Shown: piece by piece, positions 1 to 9,296 of the stretch
How positions within the stretch are numbered: position 1 is the stretch's first letter
Layout: the number at the start of each line of letters is the position of its first letter
Assembly: GCA_021815305.1 (NCBI GenBank)
Contig: JAKAHC010000006.1
Location: 1-64,000 of the forward strand
DNA: 64,000 nucleotides
Source: Deltaproteobacteria bacterium
Lineage (GTDB): Bacteria > Desulfobacterota > Deferrimicrobia > Deferrimicrobiales > Deferrimicrobiaceae
Direction of reading: 5' to 3'
The notes under the pieces: generated by a model
Database searches by the model: none
What the model saw: only the letters and a program-made list of their open reading frames with translations
What the model was told of the DNA's origin: nothing
Program-made: the position numbers and the translations under genes

Positions 1-744
<744 letters not shown>

Positions 745-1248
745 TCACAGTTTTGATGGTTTGCGACGTGGCCGGCCTGTCACATTGGTCCTTCCGGCGA
801 CGGTCTCCTTCGCGCAGGCTGCGCATACCCCTCGGACTTCGACGTGCGTCGCCAGGACACTTCCAAATTTCTTCACGGAGGCGGGTATCGAGAGCGCGTT
901 CAGATCCGGGCTCTCGAAGTCCATGGCCCGTCCGCACTGCACGCAGAGGAAATGGTGATGGTGCGCGAGGTTGGGGTCGAATCGGACGCTCTCCCGGCGC
1001 GGGCCGAGGGTGGTGATTAACCCGAGTCCGTCGAGGAGCCAGAGCGTCCGGTACACGGTGTCGAGGGATACCGTCGGGACCCGCGCACGGACGCCCCGGT
1101 AAACAGTTTCCGCATCGGGGTGCTCCGAGCTTCCGGCGATCTCGCGGAAGATCTCGAGGCGCTGGTGGGTGAGCTTCACGCCCGCTTTCCGGCATGCGGC
1201 CTGGAACCGCTCGAACCTCCGCCCGATTTCGACATTCCCGGTTTTCAA
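745..1248 (-). CDS. perR: Fur-family peroxide regulator (PerR-like)
   Basis: A 167-residue Fur-superfamily repressor. The N-terminal winged helix (about residues 20-85) is followed by a His-rich metal site HHHHF at 96-100 and two CxxC pairs (Cys102/Cys105 and Cys142/Cys145) that would form the structural zinc site. Asp91 and the Asp at about 110 sit where PerR proteins place ligands of the regulatory metal. Position directly upstream of katG on the same strand supports a peroxide-sensing rather than iron-sensing role. It probably represses katG and itself through the AT-rich site upstream. Fur or Zur cannot be excluded from sequence alone. Confidence 0.88.
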   Translation of the reverse strand: MKTGNVEIGRRFERFQAACRKAGVKLTHQRLEIFREIAGSSEHPDAETVYRGVRARVPTVSLDTVYRTLWLLDGLGLITTLGPRRESVRFDPNLAHHHHFLCVQCGRAMDFESPDLNALSIPASVKKFGSVLATHVEVRGVCAACAKETVAGRTNVTGRPRRKPSKL

Positions 1249-1264
1249 GGACAGGTTCCTATCT

Positions 1265-1297
1265 GCGTATAATACCTATTTACTATCATAACGACAT
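1265..1297 (-). promoter_or_regulatory. Probable promoter and PerR-box-like site upstream of perR-katG
   Basis: An AT-rich island in GC-rich DNA, just upstream of perR. Read on the minus strand it contains TATTAT (1274-1269), usable as a -10 box, inside an imperfect inverted repeat TTATGATAG...GGTATTATA. This resembles the AT-rich dyads bound by PerR repressors. The -35 is weak. The operator assignment is inference from position and composition. Confidence 0.4.
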
Positions 1298-1406
1298 CTA
1301 CGAAGCGTGTCAAGGATCGTCGTTCCGGCGGGATTTTCGTCGGCTGGCGATCAGGTTGCGCCGATGAAGGCGCCCCCGGGAGGATATAAGGGAAGATTAC
1401 CTAAAA

Positions 1407-1456
1407 CGGAGAGCGTGGCAGAGGCACGCTCTCCGGAAAATCGCTGGCTCCCTGGG
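1407..1456 (-). other. Remnant tRNA-Asn 3' end with terminator hairpin (att-like)
   Basis: A hairpin with arms 1408-1417 and 1425-1434 (GGAGAGCGTG/CACGCTCTCC) is followed at 1445-1456 by TGGCTCCCTGGG. These 12 bases equal the 3' end, including CCA, of the tRNA-Asn at 17692-17767 in the same orientation. The layout (hairpin beside tRNA 3' end) matches those near 14.4 and 17.5 kb. It is likely the old end of an element inserted at the tRNA. The match alone is short; the repeated layout is the evidence. Confidence 0.5.
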
Positions 1457-1640
1457 TTGGCCACACTACGAATGTTAGTAGTGCGACCCATCCGGGCCAC
1501 CCTGAAACAACCCAAGACGAATCAGGGCGTTACGAGGTTGAAAACGACCGAATGTGCCGCTCTACTAACCAATCGCGCGCTGCGGGGCCAGAAATCTGGT
1601 TCCGGATCGTCCACTCCGTACGGTCAGGTACGGGAGTTCC
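1457..1640 (+). repeat. Repeat A, partial copy (left part)
   Basis: This stretch starts with TTGGCCACACTACGAATG and runs through CATCCGGGCCACC and CAGGGCGTTACGAGG to TCTGGTTCCGGATCGTCCA. The same blocks occur in order at 8409-9135, with diverged copies at 6962 and (inverted) 31905-32580. The copy stops before the helix-turn-helix coding part. It abuts the tRNA-Asn 3' remnant. An open frame crosses it at 1307-1732 but has no recognisable protein. The rest of 1641-1728 shows nothing recognisable. Confidence 0.6.
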
Positions 1641-1728
1641 AGTGGTTCTTTCGCTACGCGGTTGACCTATCCTTCTTCCCGCGGCCGGCGCAGGCGGTCC
1701 CGAATCCCTTCCCGGGGTATTGCCCCCG

Positions 1729-2664
1729 CTAACCGGCCGCCGGTTGCCGCAAACTCGCGATGTCGCGCAACGGCGGCGCGCCAAACAGGCGGCCATACTC
1801 ACGGCTGAACTGCGAAGGGCTCTCGTACCCGACCTGGAACGCCGCGGTCGCGGCATCCAGATTTTCCGCCAGCATCAAACGCCTGGCTTCTTGCAGGCGC
1901 AGCTTCTTCTGGAACTGCAATGGGCTTAACGCGGTCATCGAGCGGAAATGATGATGAAACGTGGAGGTGCTCATGCGGACCTGGGCAGCGAGTTCGTCGA
2001 TGCGCAACGGCCGCGTAAAGTTGCTCTTCAACCATTCGATTGCCCTCGCTATCTGGTTACTCTGGCTTCCCGCCGACGCAATCTGGCGCAGACGCGCACC
2101 TTGATCGCCCACAAGCAACCGGTAGATGATTTCCCGCTGGATGATCGGCGCCAGGATCGGAATGTCCACCGGTTCGGCAAGCAAGTCGATCAACCGTTGG
2201 AAGGCCGTGAGCAGGGGCAACGTCACCTCGCCGGTCGCCATTCCGCGGCTCGCCTGCCGCACGCGCGGCGGGGGAAGATGGCTGTCCACCATCAACTGCG
2301 ACATCTCGCGCTGATCCAGTTTCAGCATGAGCCCCAGGCAAGGTCTCTCCCGGCTGGCATCGATGATCTGTACGACCGTGGGCAGATGCACGGAGGTAAG
2401 CAGAAAATGGTGTGCGTCATATACGAACGTATCGTCCCCCAGCAGAACGCGCTTGGCCCCTTGCGCCATAAGGCAGACGCTCGGTTCGTACATGCCGTTC
2501 ATCGGCGGGGTTGGTTCATCCCGTCGAAAAAGGAACAAGTCCGGGATCGCGGTCGTGACGCTGTCTGGATTGTCGGTCCATCGGGCAATGCTCGTTCCCA
2601 ATATTTCGAGCGCAGCTTCTACGCGGTTGTCCTCTAATGCCTGCTTTAGCGGATGATTCCTCAT
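1729..2664 (-). CDS. AraC-family transcriptional regulator (AraC_N type)
   Basis: A 311-residue regulator with an N-terminal AraC_N-type effector domain (about residues 15-180) and a C-terminal AraC double helix-turn-helix (about 200-300; GYESPSQFSREYGRLFG is the second recognition region). An upstream in-frame start is possible, but the ATG at 2664 has GGAGGAATCG directly before it. It is transcribed away from the aldo/keto reductase at 2833, a common regulator/target layout, so it probably controls that gene in response to an aldehyde or other small molecule. It is clearly related to the AraC protein at 15935-16891. Confidence 0.87.
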   Translation of the reverse strand: MRNHPLKQALEDNRVEAALEILGTSIARWTDNPDSVTTAIPDLFLFRRDEPTPPMNGMYEPSVCLMAQGAKRVLLGDDTFVYDAHHFLLTSVHLPTVVQIIDASRERPCLGLMLKLDQREMSQLMVDSHLPPPRVRQASRGMATGEVTLPLLTAFQRLIDLLAEPVDIPILAPIIQREIIYRLLVGDQGARLRQIASAGSQSNQIARAIEWLKSNFTRPLRIDELAAQVRMSTSTFHHHFRSMTALSPLQFQKKLRLQEARRLMLAENLDAATAAFQVGYESPSQFSREYGRLFGAPPLRDIASLRQPAAG

Positions 2665-2814
2665 CGATTCCTCCGCCCACATAGTATCTGACCCCACCTC
2701 GCGTTACAACTATTATCCATGGTATCGCAGGATCAGGCAAATATTCAGCGGGATTGGTATACCTCCCCTTGTTCGCTCCGGGGGACAATATCACCATCCG
2801 CAAGATGGGCATGA

Positions 2815-3848
<1,034 letters not shown>

Positions 3849-3871
3849 TCACTCGACAGAAGCGATCGGTC

Positions 3872-3925
3872 GATGATTTCAGCGCCGCCGTGGACTTTTT
3901 GGGCACCCGCCCGTTTGTGAACCGT
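3872..3925 (+). pseudogene. Fragment of a YcjY-type alpha/beta hydrolase
   Basis: About 18 codons reading DDFSAAVDFLGTRPFVNR closely match EDFSAAVDFLGLHPSVDR in the hydrolase at 14644-15720. Nothing else of the gene remains on either side. It sits right after the aldo/keto reductase, so a hydrolase gene was probably deleted here and only this internal piece was left. Confidence 0.5.
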
Positions 3926-4040
3926 CTTTTTTGCCGAACATCTGCAATAAGGCGAGGGCCCGGAAAGTCCGGAGCCGCTGACCGGCCAGTAACCACATCA
4001 CATCCGACAGTGGAGGTCATATGTACAAATCCAGAGCATA

Positions 4041-4513
4041 CTCGGTTTCCAATTCGGAGCCCAAGTCTTCGTCTTCACCACCTCGCCCGGGAAGAAGAAG
4101 GACGCGATCCGGCTCGGCGCCGACGAGGTCGTCATTTCCCGGAACGAAAACGAGATGAAGAAACACGCGGGAAGCTTCGACTTCATCCTCGACACCGTCT
4201 CCGCCGATCACGACATCAACGCCTATATCAGCCAACTCGGCCCCCGCGGCAACATGACCCTCGTCGGGGCTCCGGAGAAGCCTCTTGCCATCTCCTCCTT
4301 CGGCCTGATCCTCGGACGGCGCAGCGTTTCCGGCTCGAACATCGGCGGCATCCCCGAAACGCAGGAGATGCTCGACTTCTGCGGTGTAAACACATAACCG
4401 CCGATGTCGAGGTAATCCCCATCCGGAAGGTCAACGAGGCCTACGACCGGCTGGTCAAGTCCGACGTGAAGTACCGTTTCTCCATCGATATGGCTTCCCT
4501 GAAATCCGAGTAG
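4041..4513 (+). pseudogene. Zinc-type alcohol dehydrogenase (YahK/CAD-like), truncated and frameshifted
   Basis: The C-terminal half of an NADP-dependent zinc alcohol dehydrogenase. Recognisable segments in order are FGAQVFVFTTSP, RLGADEVV, SFDFILDTVSADHDINAY, MTLVGAPEKPLA, LILGRRSVSGS and ETQEMLDFCG. The frame breaks near 4388-4396 and the rest (ITADVEVIPIRKVNEAYDRL, then YRFSIDMASL) continues one frame over to the stop at 4513. The N-terminal catalytic domain with its zinc ligands is absent. The gene cannot make a working enzyme. Confidence 0.75.
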
Positions 4514-4567
4514 CCGGACGGCAAGGGAGAAACCGCATTACGAGTCGATTACACTCGAGGAAATTGC

Positions 4568-4698
4568 CACGGGCGGCGGATAGACGCCGACCAGGTCGTG
4601 CGCGTCGTCCCGTCGGCCCGGGGCATTCTAAGGCCGACGGGTCCCAAGACCTCCCGTGTGACCGAGCTCCTCCGCATGGCTATAGAGTGGAGGCAGCA
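4568..4698 (+). repeat. Repeat A, partial copy (middle part)
   Basis: About 130 bp matching the centre of repeat A: GGCGGATAGACGCCGACCAG, GTCGTGCGCGTCGTC, GGCATTCTAAGGCCG and GACCGAGCTCCTCCGCATGG. It ends shortly before the helix-turn-helix coding part. It lies between the broken alcohol dehydrogenase and the core-looking thioesterase gene and so may mark an island boundary. Confidence 0.65.
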
Positions 4699-4743
4699 CA
4701 CTAGATTGAGCCAGTACCCGGTTCACCGCATCCTCCATTCCGG

Positions 4744-5172
4744 TCATCTCCCCCGGGCCATCTCGCCCCCGAGAACCGAGCAGGTGGAGACCGCGTGGGC
4801 GACGAGTTTTCCCTCCCCGTTGAGGACGTCGCACTCGACGAGGCCGATGGACTTCCCCCGGTGGATCAGGCGGGCCGTCGCCTTCAGGTGCCCGCCGAAG
4901 ACGGGACGGAGGTAGTTGATCTTGAGCTCCACGGTGGTGAAGGACTCCCCGGGGCCCAGGGTCGAGGCGAAGGCGAATCCCATGGCCGAGTCCGCCAGGG
5001 CGGACAGGATCCCGCCGTGAACCGTTCCCATCGGGTTATGATGGCTTCTGTTCGCCTCCATTTCGAAGATCGCTTCTCCGTTCCCGACGGCCGTCGGGTA
5101 GATCCCGACCAGGCGCGCCGCCGGCGCGCTCCAGTCGCCGGCCTTGAAGCGTTCCGAAAATGCCGCTTGCAT
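4744..5172 (-). CDS. PaaI-family hotdog thioesterase
   Basis: A 142-residue single-domain hotdog-fold acyl-CoA thioesterase. The family segment HHNPMGTVHGGILSALADSA contains the HGG turn and the catalytic acidic residue region; ELKINYLRPV forms the next strand. The start ATG at 5172 has AAAGGAG seven bases before it. It lies downstream of the QueG-like and TetR genes on the same strand. A close paralogue of the same length is at 18851-19279. The natural acyl-CoA substrate cannot be told from sequence. Confidence 0.88.
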   Translation of the reverse strand: MQAAFSERFKAGDWSAPAARLVGIYPTAVGNGEAIFEMEANRSHHNPMGTVHGGILSALADSAMGFAFASTLGPGESFTTVELKINYLRPVFGGHLKATARLIHRGKSIGLVECDVLNGEGKLVAHAVSTCSVLGGEMARGR

Positions 5173-5255
5173 GCCAGAACTCCTTTCCGGACTCCCATGC
5201 ACCTCCACGCGGCCGGTCCGTGAACCGACGGTCCTGCGCGGCGCCGCGGGAGGGC

Positions 5256-6029
5256 TTACGCCGTCGCCGCCCGCCCCACGGGGCAGACGCTCATGCACTT
5301 GAAGCAGAAGTACTGCGGGCCGATGTGGCCGGCCTGGTAGAGGCGCCAGAAGTGGGAGTCCTTGAGCATGGCCTTCCTCTCCGCCGCCGCGGCCTCGCCG
5401 AACCGGCTCCAGAAACGGATGGCCCCGCCCAGCCCGTACGGCTGGCTGTTCCTGATGCACTTCATGAGGTCGGTCCGGCCCGGCTCGCCCAGCGCCCCTG
5501 CGGGGCACTCTCGGACGCAGAGGCCGCACTCGGTGCAGGGATTCTTTTCGAGGGCGGGGTCGGTCGACAGGTCCAGGTCGGAGAGGACGGCCGAGAAGAC
5601 GACCCGGCTTCCCAAGCGGGGGTGGACGACGATGTTGTGGCTCCCGAAGGCGCCCAGCCCCGCGGTTACGGCGGCGTGGCGCAGCGACACCTGTCCGACC
5701 GCGCCCTTGGTTTCCTCCTTCATCTCCATGGGATACGACACCGGGACCGTCATGGCCCGGGCCCCGAAAGTCCTCTGGAGGTGGCGGGACACCTTGTAGT
5801 TGCAGGACCGGGAGAACTCCATGAGGTCCATCCGGCCGTTCATGGCGACGTGGGAATCGGGGCTGTCGCAGGAGTCGAGCTCCCCGTAGGCCAGGACGAC
5901 GAGCGACCGGGCGCCCGGAAAGATCGTGTCCAGCGGCGGCGACTGGGGGCTCGCGTAGTCCCGCGCCGAGACGAACCCCACATCGTCCACTCCCAGGTCC
6001 AGGGCAAAGCGACGGATCGTTTCCTTCAT
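5256..6029 (-). CDS. QueG-like iron-sulfur protein
   Basis: A 257-residue protein of the epoxyqueuosine reductase/reductive dehalogenase superfamily. The N-terminal part (residues 1-160) has the corrinoid-domain-like pattern, including GLGAFGSHNIVVHPRLG. The C-terminal part has a ferredoxin motif CTECGLCVRECP and a second cluster set CFKCMSVCP, enough for two 4Fe-4S clusters. It is shorter than typical QueG (about 310-380 residues), so true queuosine synthesis is uncertain although queE and queC are elsewhere in the window. It is co-directional with the TetR gene upstream and the thioesterase downstream. Confidence 0.8.
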   Translation of the reverse strand: MKETIRRFALDLGVDDVGFVSARDYASPQSPPLDTIFPGARSLVVLAYGELDSCDSPDSHVAMNGRMDLMEFSRSCNYKVSRHLQRTFGARAMTVPVSYPMEMKEETKGAVGQVSLRHAAVTAGLGAFGSHNIVVHPRLGSRVVFSAVLSDLDLSTDPALEKNPCTECGLCVRECPAGALGEPGRTDLMKCIRNSQPYGLGGAIRFWSRFGEAAAAERKAMLKDSHFWRLYQAGHIGPQYFCFKCMSVCPVGRAATA

Positions 6030-6149
6030 CTCCGTATCCCTCCTTGGGTCATGGCCGGCATGCCGAAGAAGCGCTACTCGCTGGCTTGCGACCGGTCGGT
6101 ATCAATACTCCATCGGGCGGCCCGGGGGCGGCCGGGGCCGTCGTCCTCC

Positions 6150-6746
6150 TTAAGCTCTCAACAACTCGATGTAGGTGCGAAGCTGGCGCTCGATCGCGCG
6201 GGGAAAACGGGGGTCGCGCGTGGCGGCGTAGAGGGCGGCGGCGCCATTGATGGACGTTACGATGAAATCGGCGACCTCGCGGGTCTGGACCCCGGGCTTG
6301 AGCCGGCCCGCCCGGTTCGCCTCTTCGATCCAGGAGGCCAGGAGATCCGAGAACTGCATGAATCCCCGGACGATGCGGCTGCCCATCGTGTGGGACTGTC
6401 CCGGGAGCTCGACGAGCATGTTGAAGAAGAAACATCCGCCCTCGAATGTCTCCCCGCAAACATAGTCCCGCAGGTCGTTCTCGATCGTCTTGACGATCCG
6501 GTCCAGCGGGTCGGAGACGTCCCGGACCCCTTTGAAGACGACGCCCCGCCAGATCTCCACGGCCCTTTCATAGGCGGCGCTCCAGAGCGCCTCCTTGCTG
6601 TCGAAGTGGGCGTAGAGCCCGCCCTTGGTCAGGCCGGTCGCCTCCATGACGTCGCTGACGGAGGTGTTGAAGAAACCCTTCACCGAGAAGATCTGGAGGG
6701 ATTTCTCGATGACGTTATGGCGCGTGAGGCTGCCGTCCTTTCTCAT
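6150..6746 (-). CDS. TetR-family transcriptional regulator
   Basis: A 198-residue repressor with an N-terminal helix-turn-helix (about residues 8-55; VSDVMEATGLTKGGLYAHFDSKEAL is split across the recognition helix and the following helix) and a C-terminal ligand-binding domain of the AcrR/TetR_C type. I chose the ATG at 6746; a TTG at 6776 would add ten residues. It heads the group TetR, QueG-like protein, thioesterase on the minus strand and may regulate it. About 215 bp upstream (6747-6961) hold no recognisable gene. Confidence 0.87.
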   Translation of the reverse strand: MRKDGSLTRHNVIEKSLQIFSVKGFFNTSVSDVMEATGLTKGGLYAHFDSKEALWSAAYERAVEIWRGVVFKGVRDVSDPLDRIVKTIENDLRDYVCGETFEGGCFFFNMLVELPGQSHTMGSRIVRGFMQFSDLLASWIEEANRAGRLKPGVQTREVADFIVTSINGAAALYAATRDPRFPRAIERQLRTYIELLRA

Positions 6747-6961
6747 GAACCGGCCCCGCGAAGAAAAGGATACCAACCGGTCTTAATCTAACGCAGAGAA
6801 GAGGCCGTGTCAAGAGAGGCGTTATCGATACACGAGGTCGATACGCGATCTCAGTTCGTTATCTCCACTCATCGTTCCTTGTATGCTGTAACACAAGAGC
6901 AAAAAGGCGAAAAAGTGTGAACCGATACAGGTTAGGTCGAATCTTGGAAATATCCCCAACA

Positions 6962-7590
6962 GGGTCACACTACGAACGTTAGTAGTGCGACCCATCCGGG
7001 TTCCCCCGAAATAATCCAATATGAATCAGGACGTTACGAGGCAGAAAAAAATGGCAGGTCAGGCTCTGCGAACCTGGCGCACACCAAATGCCCCGAGATC
7101 TGGTTCCGAATCGTCCACGCCGCCGTATCCCGCCAAAATGACACCGACCTGGCGGCCTACCGCGAACAGGAGGTTGAAGTCGCGTTCGGCCCCCTGGGGG
7201 TCCTCGAAAATTGCGACGTCGGCACCCTGTCGCGGCGAATAGACGCCGACCAGGTCGTGCGCGTCGTCTCGTCGGCCCGGGGCATTCTAAGGCCGGCGGG
7301 TCCCAAGACTTCCCGTGTGACCGAGCTCCTCCGCATGGCCATGGAGTGGAGGCGGCAGGTCGACGCCGGCGAGGTCCAGAACAAAGCCGAAATCGCTCGA
7401 CGGGAGGGTACCACACGAGCCCGGGTGACCCAGGTCATGTCTCTTCTCCGCCTTGCCCCGGAATTCCGGAAACAGATCCTGACCATGTCGGATATCATCA
7501 GGACGTCGGCGGTCACCGAGAGGCGGTTGCGGCCTATCGTCAGCGGAACAGAGCAGGCGCGCCATGAAGGGCCAAGCGCCTCCTTGATGC
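6962..7590 (+). repeat. Repeat A, near-full copy
   Basis: It begins at GGTCACACTACGAACG, where CACTAC and GTAGTG form a small hairpin, and continues through CAGGACGTTACGAGG and GAGATCTGGTTCCGAATCG into the helix-turn-helix ORF ending about 7590. It is colinear with the copies at 8409-9135 and 31905-32580. Internal sequence differs from the 8409 copy mainly around 7120-7150 (CCCGCCAAAATGACACCGAC), where it matches the inverted copy instead, so the copies are mosaics. Confidence 0.75.
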
Positions 7591-7595
7591 CCTAA
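7257..7595 (+). CDS. Helix-turn-helix protein encoded by repeat A
   Basis: A 112-residue reading frame with KAEIARREGTTRARVTQVMS, a clear helix-turn-helix of the kind found in ParB-like proteins and in the tails of some serine recombinases, followed by LLRLAPEF and ERRLRPI. No Shine-Dalgarno sequence supports its start, and the copies differ in where they begin and end: the copy at 8505-8975 stops before LRPI. It is probably a remnant of a mobile-element gene rather than a working protein. Its function is unknown. Confidence 0.4.
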   Translation: MRVVSSARGILRPAGPKTSRVTELLRMAMEWRRQVDAGEVQNKAEIARREGTTRARVTQVMSLLRLAPEFRKQILTMSDIIRTSAVTERRLRPIVSGTEQARHEGPSASLMP

Positions 7596-7598
7596 CCG

Positions 7599-7928
7599 TC
7601 AACCCCTTGCGCCGCCAGCGGCCGCGATCACCTTCGCCAGCTCCTTTTCCGAGGATCCCAGGGCCAGAAGCGACCGGACAAGCAGGTCAAGCGACACCGA
7701 CGGATCGGCGGCCTCCATTTTCGCCACGCGCGACTGGCTCGAACTTACGAGCTTCGCGAGCATTTCCTGAGACAATCTCCGGCTGCGTCGGCGTCTCTTC
7801 AGATGCTCACCCAGCGCAAGCTTGAGCTCAATGTACCGGTTCTCCTCCGGAGTCAGGTCCAGGAACTCGGCGGCCGACCCGATTCGCCAGCCCTTTTTCT
7901 CCAAACGCTTCCTCTTCGTCTTGTCCAT
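7599..7928 (-). CDS. XRE-family antitoxin
   Basis: A 109-residue protein with a Cro/C1-type helix-turn-helix (about residues 38-85; LSQEMLAKLVSSSQSRVAKME). The basic N-terminus MDKTKRKRLEKKGW and overall size fit antitoxins of the HigA type. The ATG at 7928 lies 14 bp after the toxin gene stop. It would neutralise the toxin and repress the operon through the dyad upstream at 8287-8308. Confidence 0.85.
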   Translation of the reverse strand: MDKTKRKRLEKKGWRIGSAAEFLDLTPEENRYIELKLALGEHLKRRRRSRRLSQEMLAKLVSSSQSRVAKMEAADPSVSLDLLVRSLLALGSSEKELAKVIAAAGGARG

Positions 7929-7942
7929 GGCTTCTCTCCCGG

Positions 7943-8272
7943 TCAGGCGTCGTAATCCCTGAGGCGTCGTCTGCACGCGTCGATCACCGACTGCGGCGTC
8001 TTCCGTGTCTTCTTCTCGAACACCTCGACGATCACGACGGCATCATGGTCCACCCGGTATACGATCCGCCAATCCACTCGCTCATCGACGATCCGCAATT
8101 CGTGGCACCGCGGCCCGATGGACGGCATCGGACGGGAGTGCGGCATCGACAACTTGTCCCCACGCTGCAAGGCCCGCAGCAGTGAGCCCGCTTCCAGCCT
8201 CGCCGCCTTCGAGAACGGAGGAGTGTGGATTTCTCCGTGCAGCCACGCCAGCGGCTTGTCGCTCGGGCTCAT
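7943..8272 (-). CDS. RelE/HigB-like toxin (phage Gp49-like family)
   Basis: A 109-residue toxin of the Gp49-like/HigB fold, predicted to be a ribosome-dependent mRNA nuclease. Family features are the basic N-terminal helix (SKAARLEAGSLLRALQRGD), the strand ELRIVD, DWRIVYRVD and VVIVEVFEKKTRKTP near the C-terminus. It is the first gene of a toxin-before-antitoxin pair, the usual higBA order. Both genes look intact, so the locus may be active. Confidence 0.85.
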   Translation of the reverse strand: MSPSDKPLAWLHGEIHTPPFSKAARLEAGSLLRALQRGDKLSMPHSRPMPSIGPRCHELRIVDERVDWRIVYRVDHDAVVIVEVFEKKTRKTPQSVIDACRRRLRDYDA

Positions 8273-8286
8273 GGAGAAACAGGGTA

Positions 8287-8308
8287 TGTCATATCTGACA
8301 TGATGTCA
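8287..8308 (-). promoter_or_regulatory. Probable operator of the toxin-antitoxin pair
   Basis: TGTCATATCTGACA (8287-8300) is a perfect 5-bp dyad, TGTCA/TGACA, followed at once by TGATGTCA, which repeats the half-site. It lies 15 bp upstream of the toxin start, where HigA-type antitoxins bind. The operator role is inference. Confidence 0.5.
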
Positions 8309-8408
8309 ACAGCACCGCAAGGAAGTTGGTAGAGCGGCACATCGCGCGGCACATCGGAAGACTGTTAACCAAATAAAATCAACTTATTACAACGCCGTCG
8401 ATCCCCGA

Positions 8409-9135
8409 GTTGGCCACACTACGAATGTTAGTAGCGCGACCCATCCGGGCCATCCCGAAATAACCCACGACGAATCAGGGCGTTACGAGGCGGAAAATGG
8501 CCGGATGTGCCGCTCTACTAACCGATCGCGCCCGGCGGGTCCGGAGATCTGGTTCCGGATCGTCCACGCCGCCATGCCGAGCGAGAATTGCGCCCTCCTG
8601 GCGGCCTACCGCGAACAGGAGGTTGAAGTCGCGTTCGGCCCCCTGGGGGTCCTCGAAGATTGCGACGTCGGCACCCTGTCGCGGCGGATAGACGCCGAAC
8701 AGGTCGTGCGCGTCGTCTCGTCGGCCCGGGTCATTCTAAGGCCGGCGGGTTCCAAGACTTCCCGTGTGACCGAGCTCCTCCGCATGGCCATGGAGTGGAG
8801 GCGGCAGGTCGACGCCGGCGAGGTCCAGAACAAAGCCGAGATCGCTCGACGGGAGGGTACCACACGAGCCCGGGTGACCCAGGTCATGTCTCTTCTCCGC
8901 CTTGCCCCGGAATTCCAGGAACAGATTTTGAGCATGCCAGACATCACCCGGAGGTCGGCAATCACCGAAAGGTAGCTACGACCCATGATCATCGAAGCAG
9001 AAGGGGCGCGCCACGAAGGGCCAATCGCCCCGTTGATGCCCTGACCCGTCATCCTTCCCGTTTCGTCTTAGGTCGCATCAGCAGGGAAATCCGCCGCATC
9101 GTATTCACTTAGGGCAGAGGAGGTCGCGCCGGCGG
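8409..9135 (+). repeat. Repeat A, longest copy
   Basis: It begins with TTGGCCACACTACGAATG and runs colinearly with the other copies. The right part, GCGCGCCACGAAGGGCCAAT through CCCGTTTCGTCTTAGGTCGC and CGTATTCACTTAGGGCAGAG to about 9135, reappears inverted at 31905-32050 with almost no change. It holds the ORF 8505-8975 (156 codons), which includes the same helix-turn-helix as 7257-7595. The 160 bp to the next gene (9136-9296) show no gene. Confidence 0.8.
8505..8975 (+). CDS. Helix-turn-helix ORF in repeat A (156 codons)
   Basis: The longest open form of the repeat A protein. The segment PEIWFRIVHAAMP and then GPLGVLEDCDVGTLSRRIDA precede the shared helix-turn-helix AEIARREGTTRARVTQVMSL. 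A TAG follows ITER, where the copy at 7257-7595 reads on into RLRPI, so this one is probably truncated. No family is recognised for the first 70 residues. It may be a decayed accessory gene of a recombinase-type element; no recombinase is visible nearby. Confidence 0.4.
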   Translation: MCRSTNRSRPAGPEIWFRIVHAAMPSENCALLAAYREQEVEVAFGPLGVLEDCDVGTLSRRIDAEQVVRVVSSARVILRPAGSKTSRVTELLRMAMEWRRQVDAGEVQNKAEIARREGTTRARVTQVMSLLRLAPEFQEQILSMPDITRRSAITER

Positions 9136-9296
9136 CGCCTATTTGGCCTCCGGGCCATCAAGGTACGTGACCGTGGCACAGTACATGATGGGCGGCGAAT
9201 GAAGGCATTTAACGGTGGCTGCGCAGGACGTCGATCGAAGGTGGGACGAAAGGGAACAAACGATGAAGGGCAACCCGAAGGAAGGAGACAAGACCG

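Noticed and set aside
1307-1732. A 141-codon ORF
   Set aside because: It crosses the tRNA-3' remnant and a repeat A fragment, has no ribosome-binding site and no recognisable domain.
4385-4400. Stop codon in the alcohol dehydrogenase as recoding
   Set aside because: It is a TAA in a shifted frame in a gene already missing its N-terminal half; simple decay explains it.
6822-7019. A 65-codon ORF on the minus strand
   Set aside because: No family, poor start context and overlap with the repeat A end; nothing supports it.
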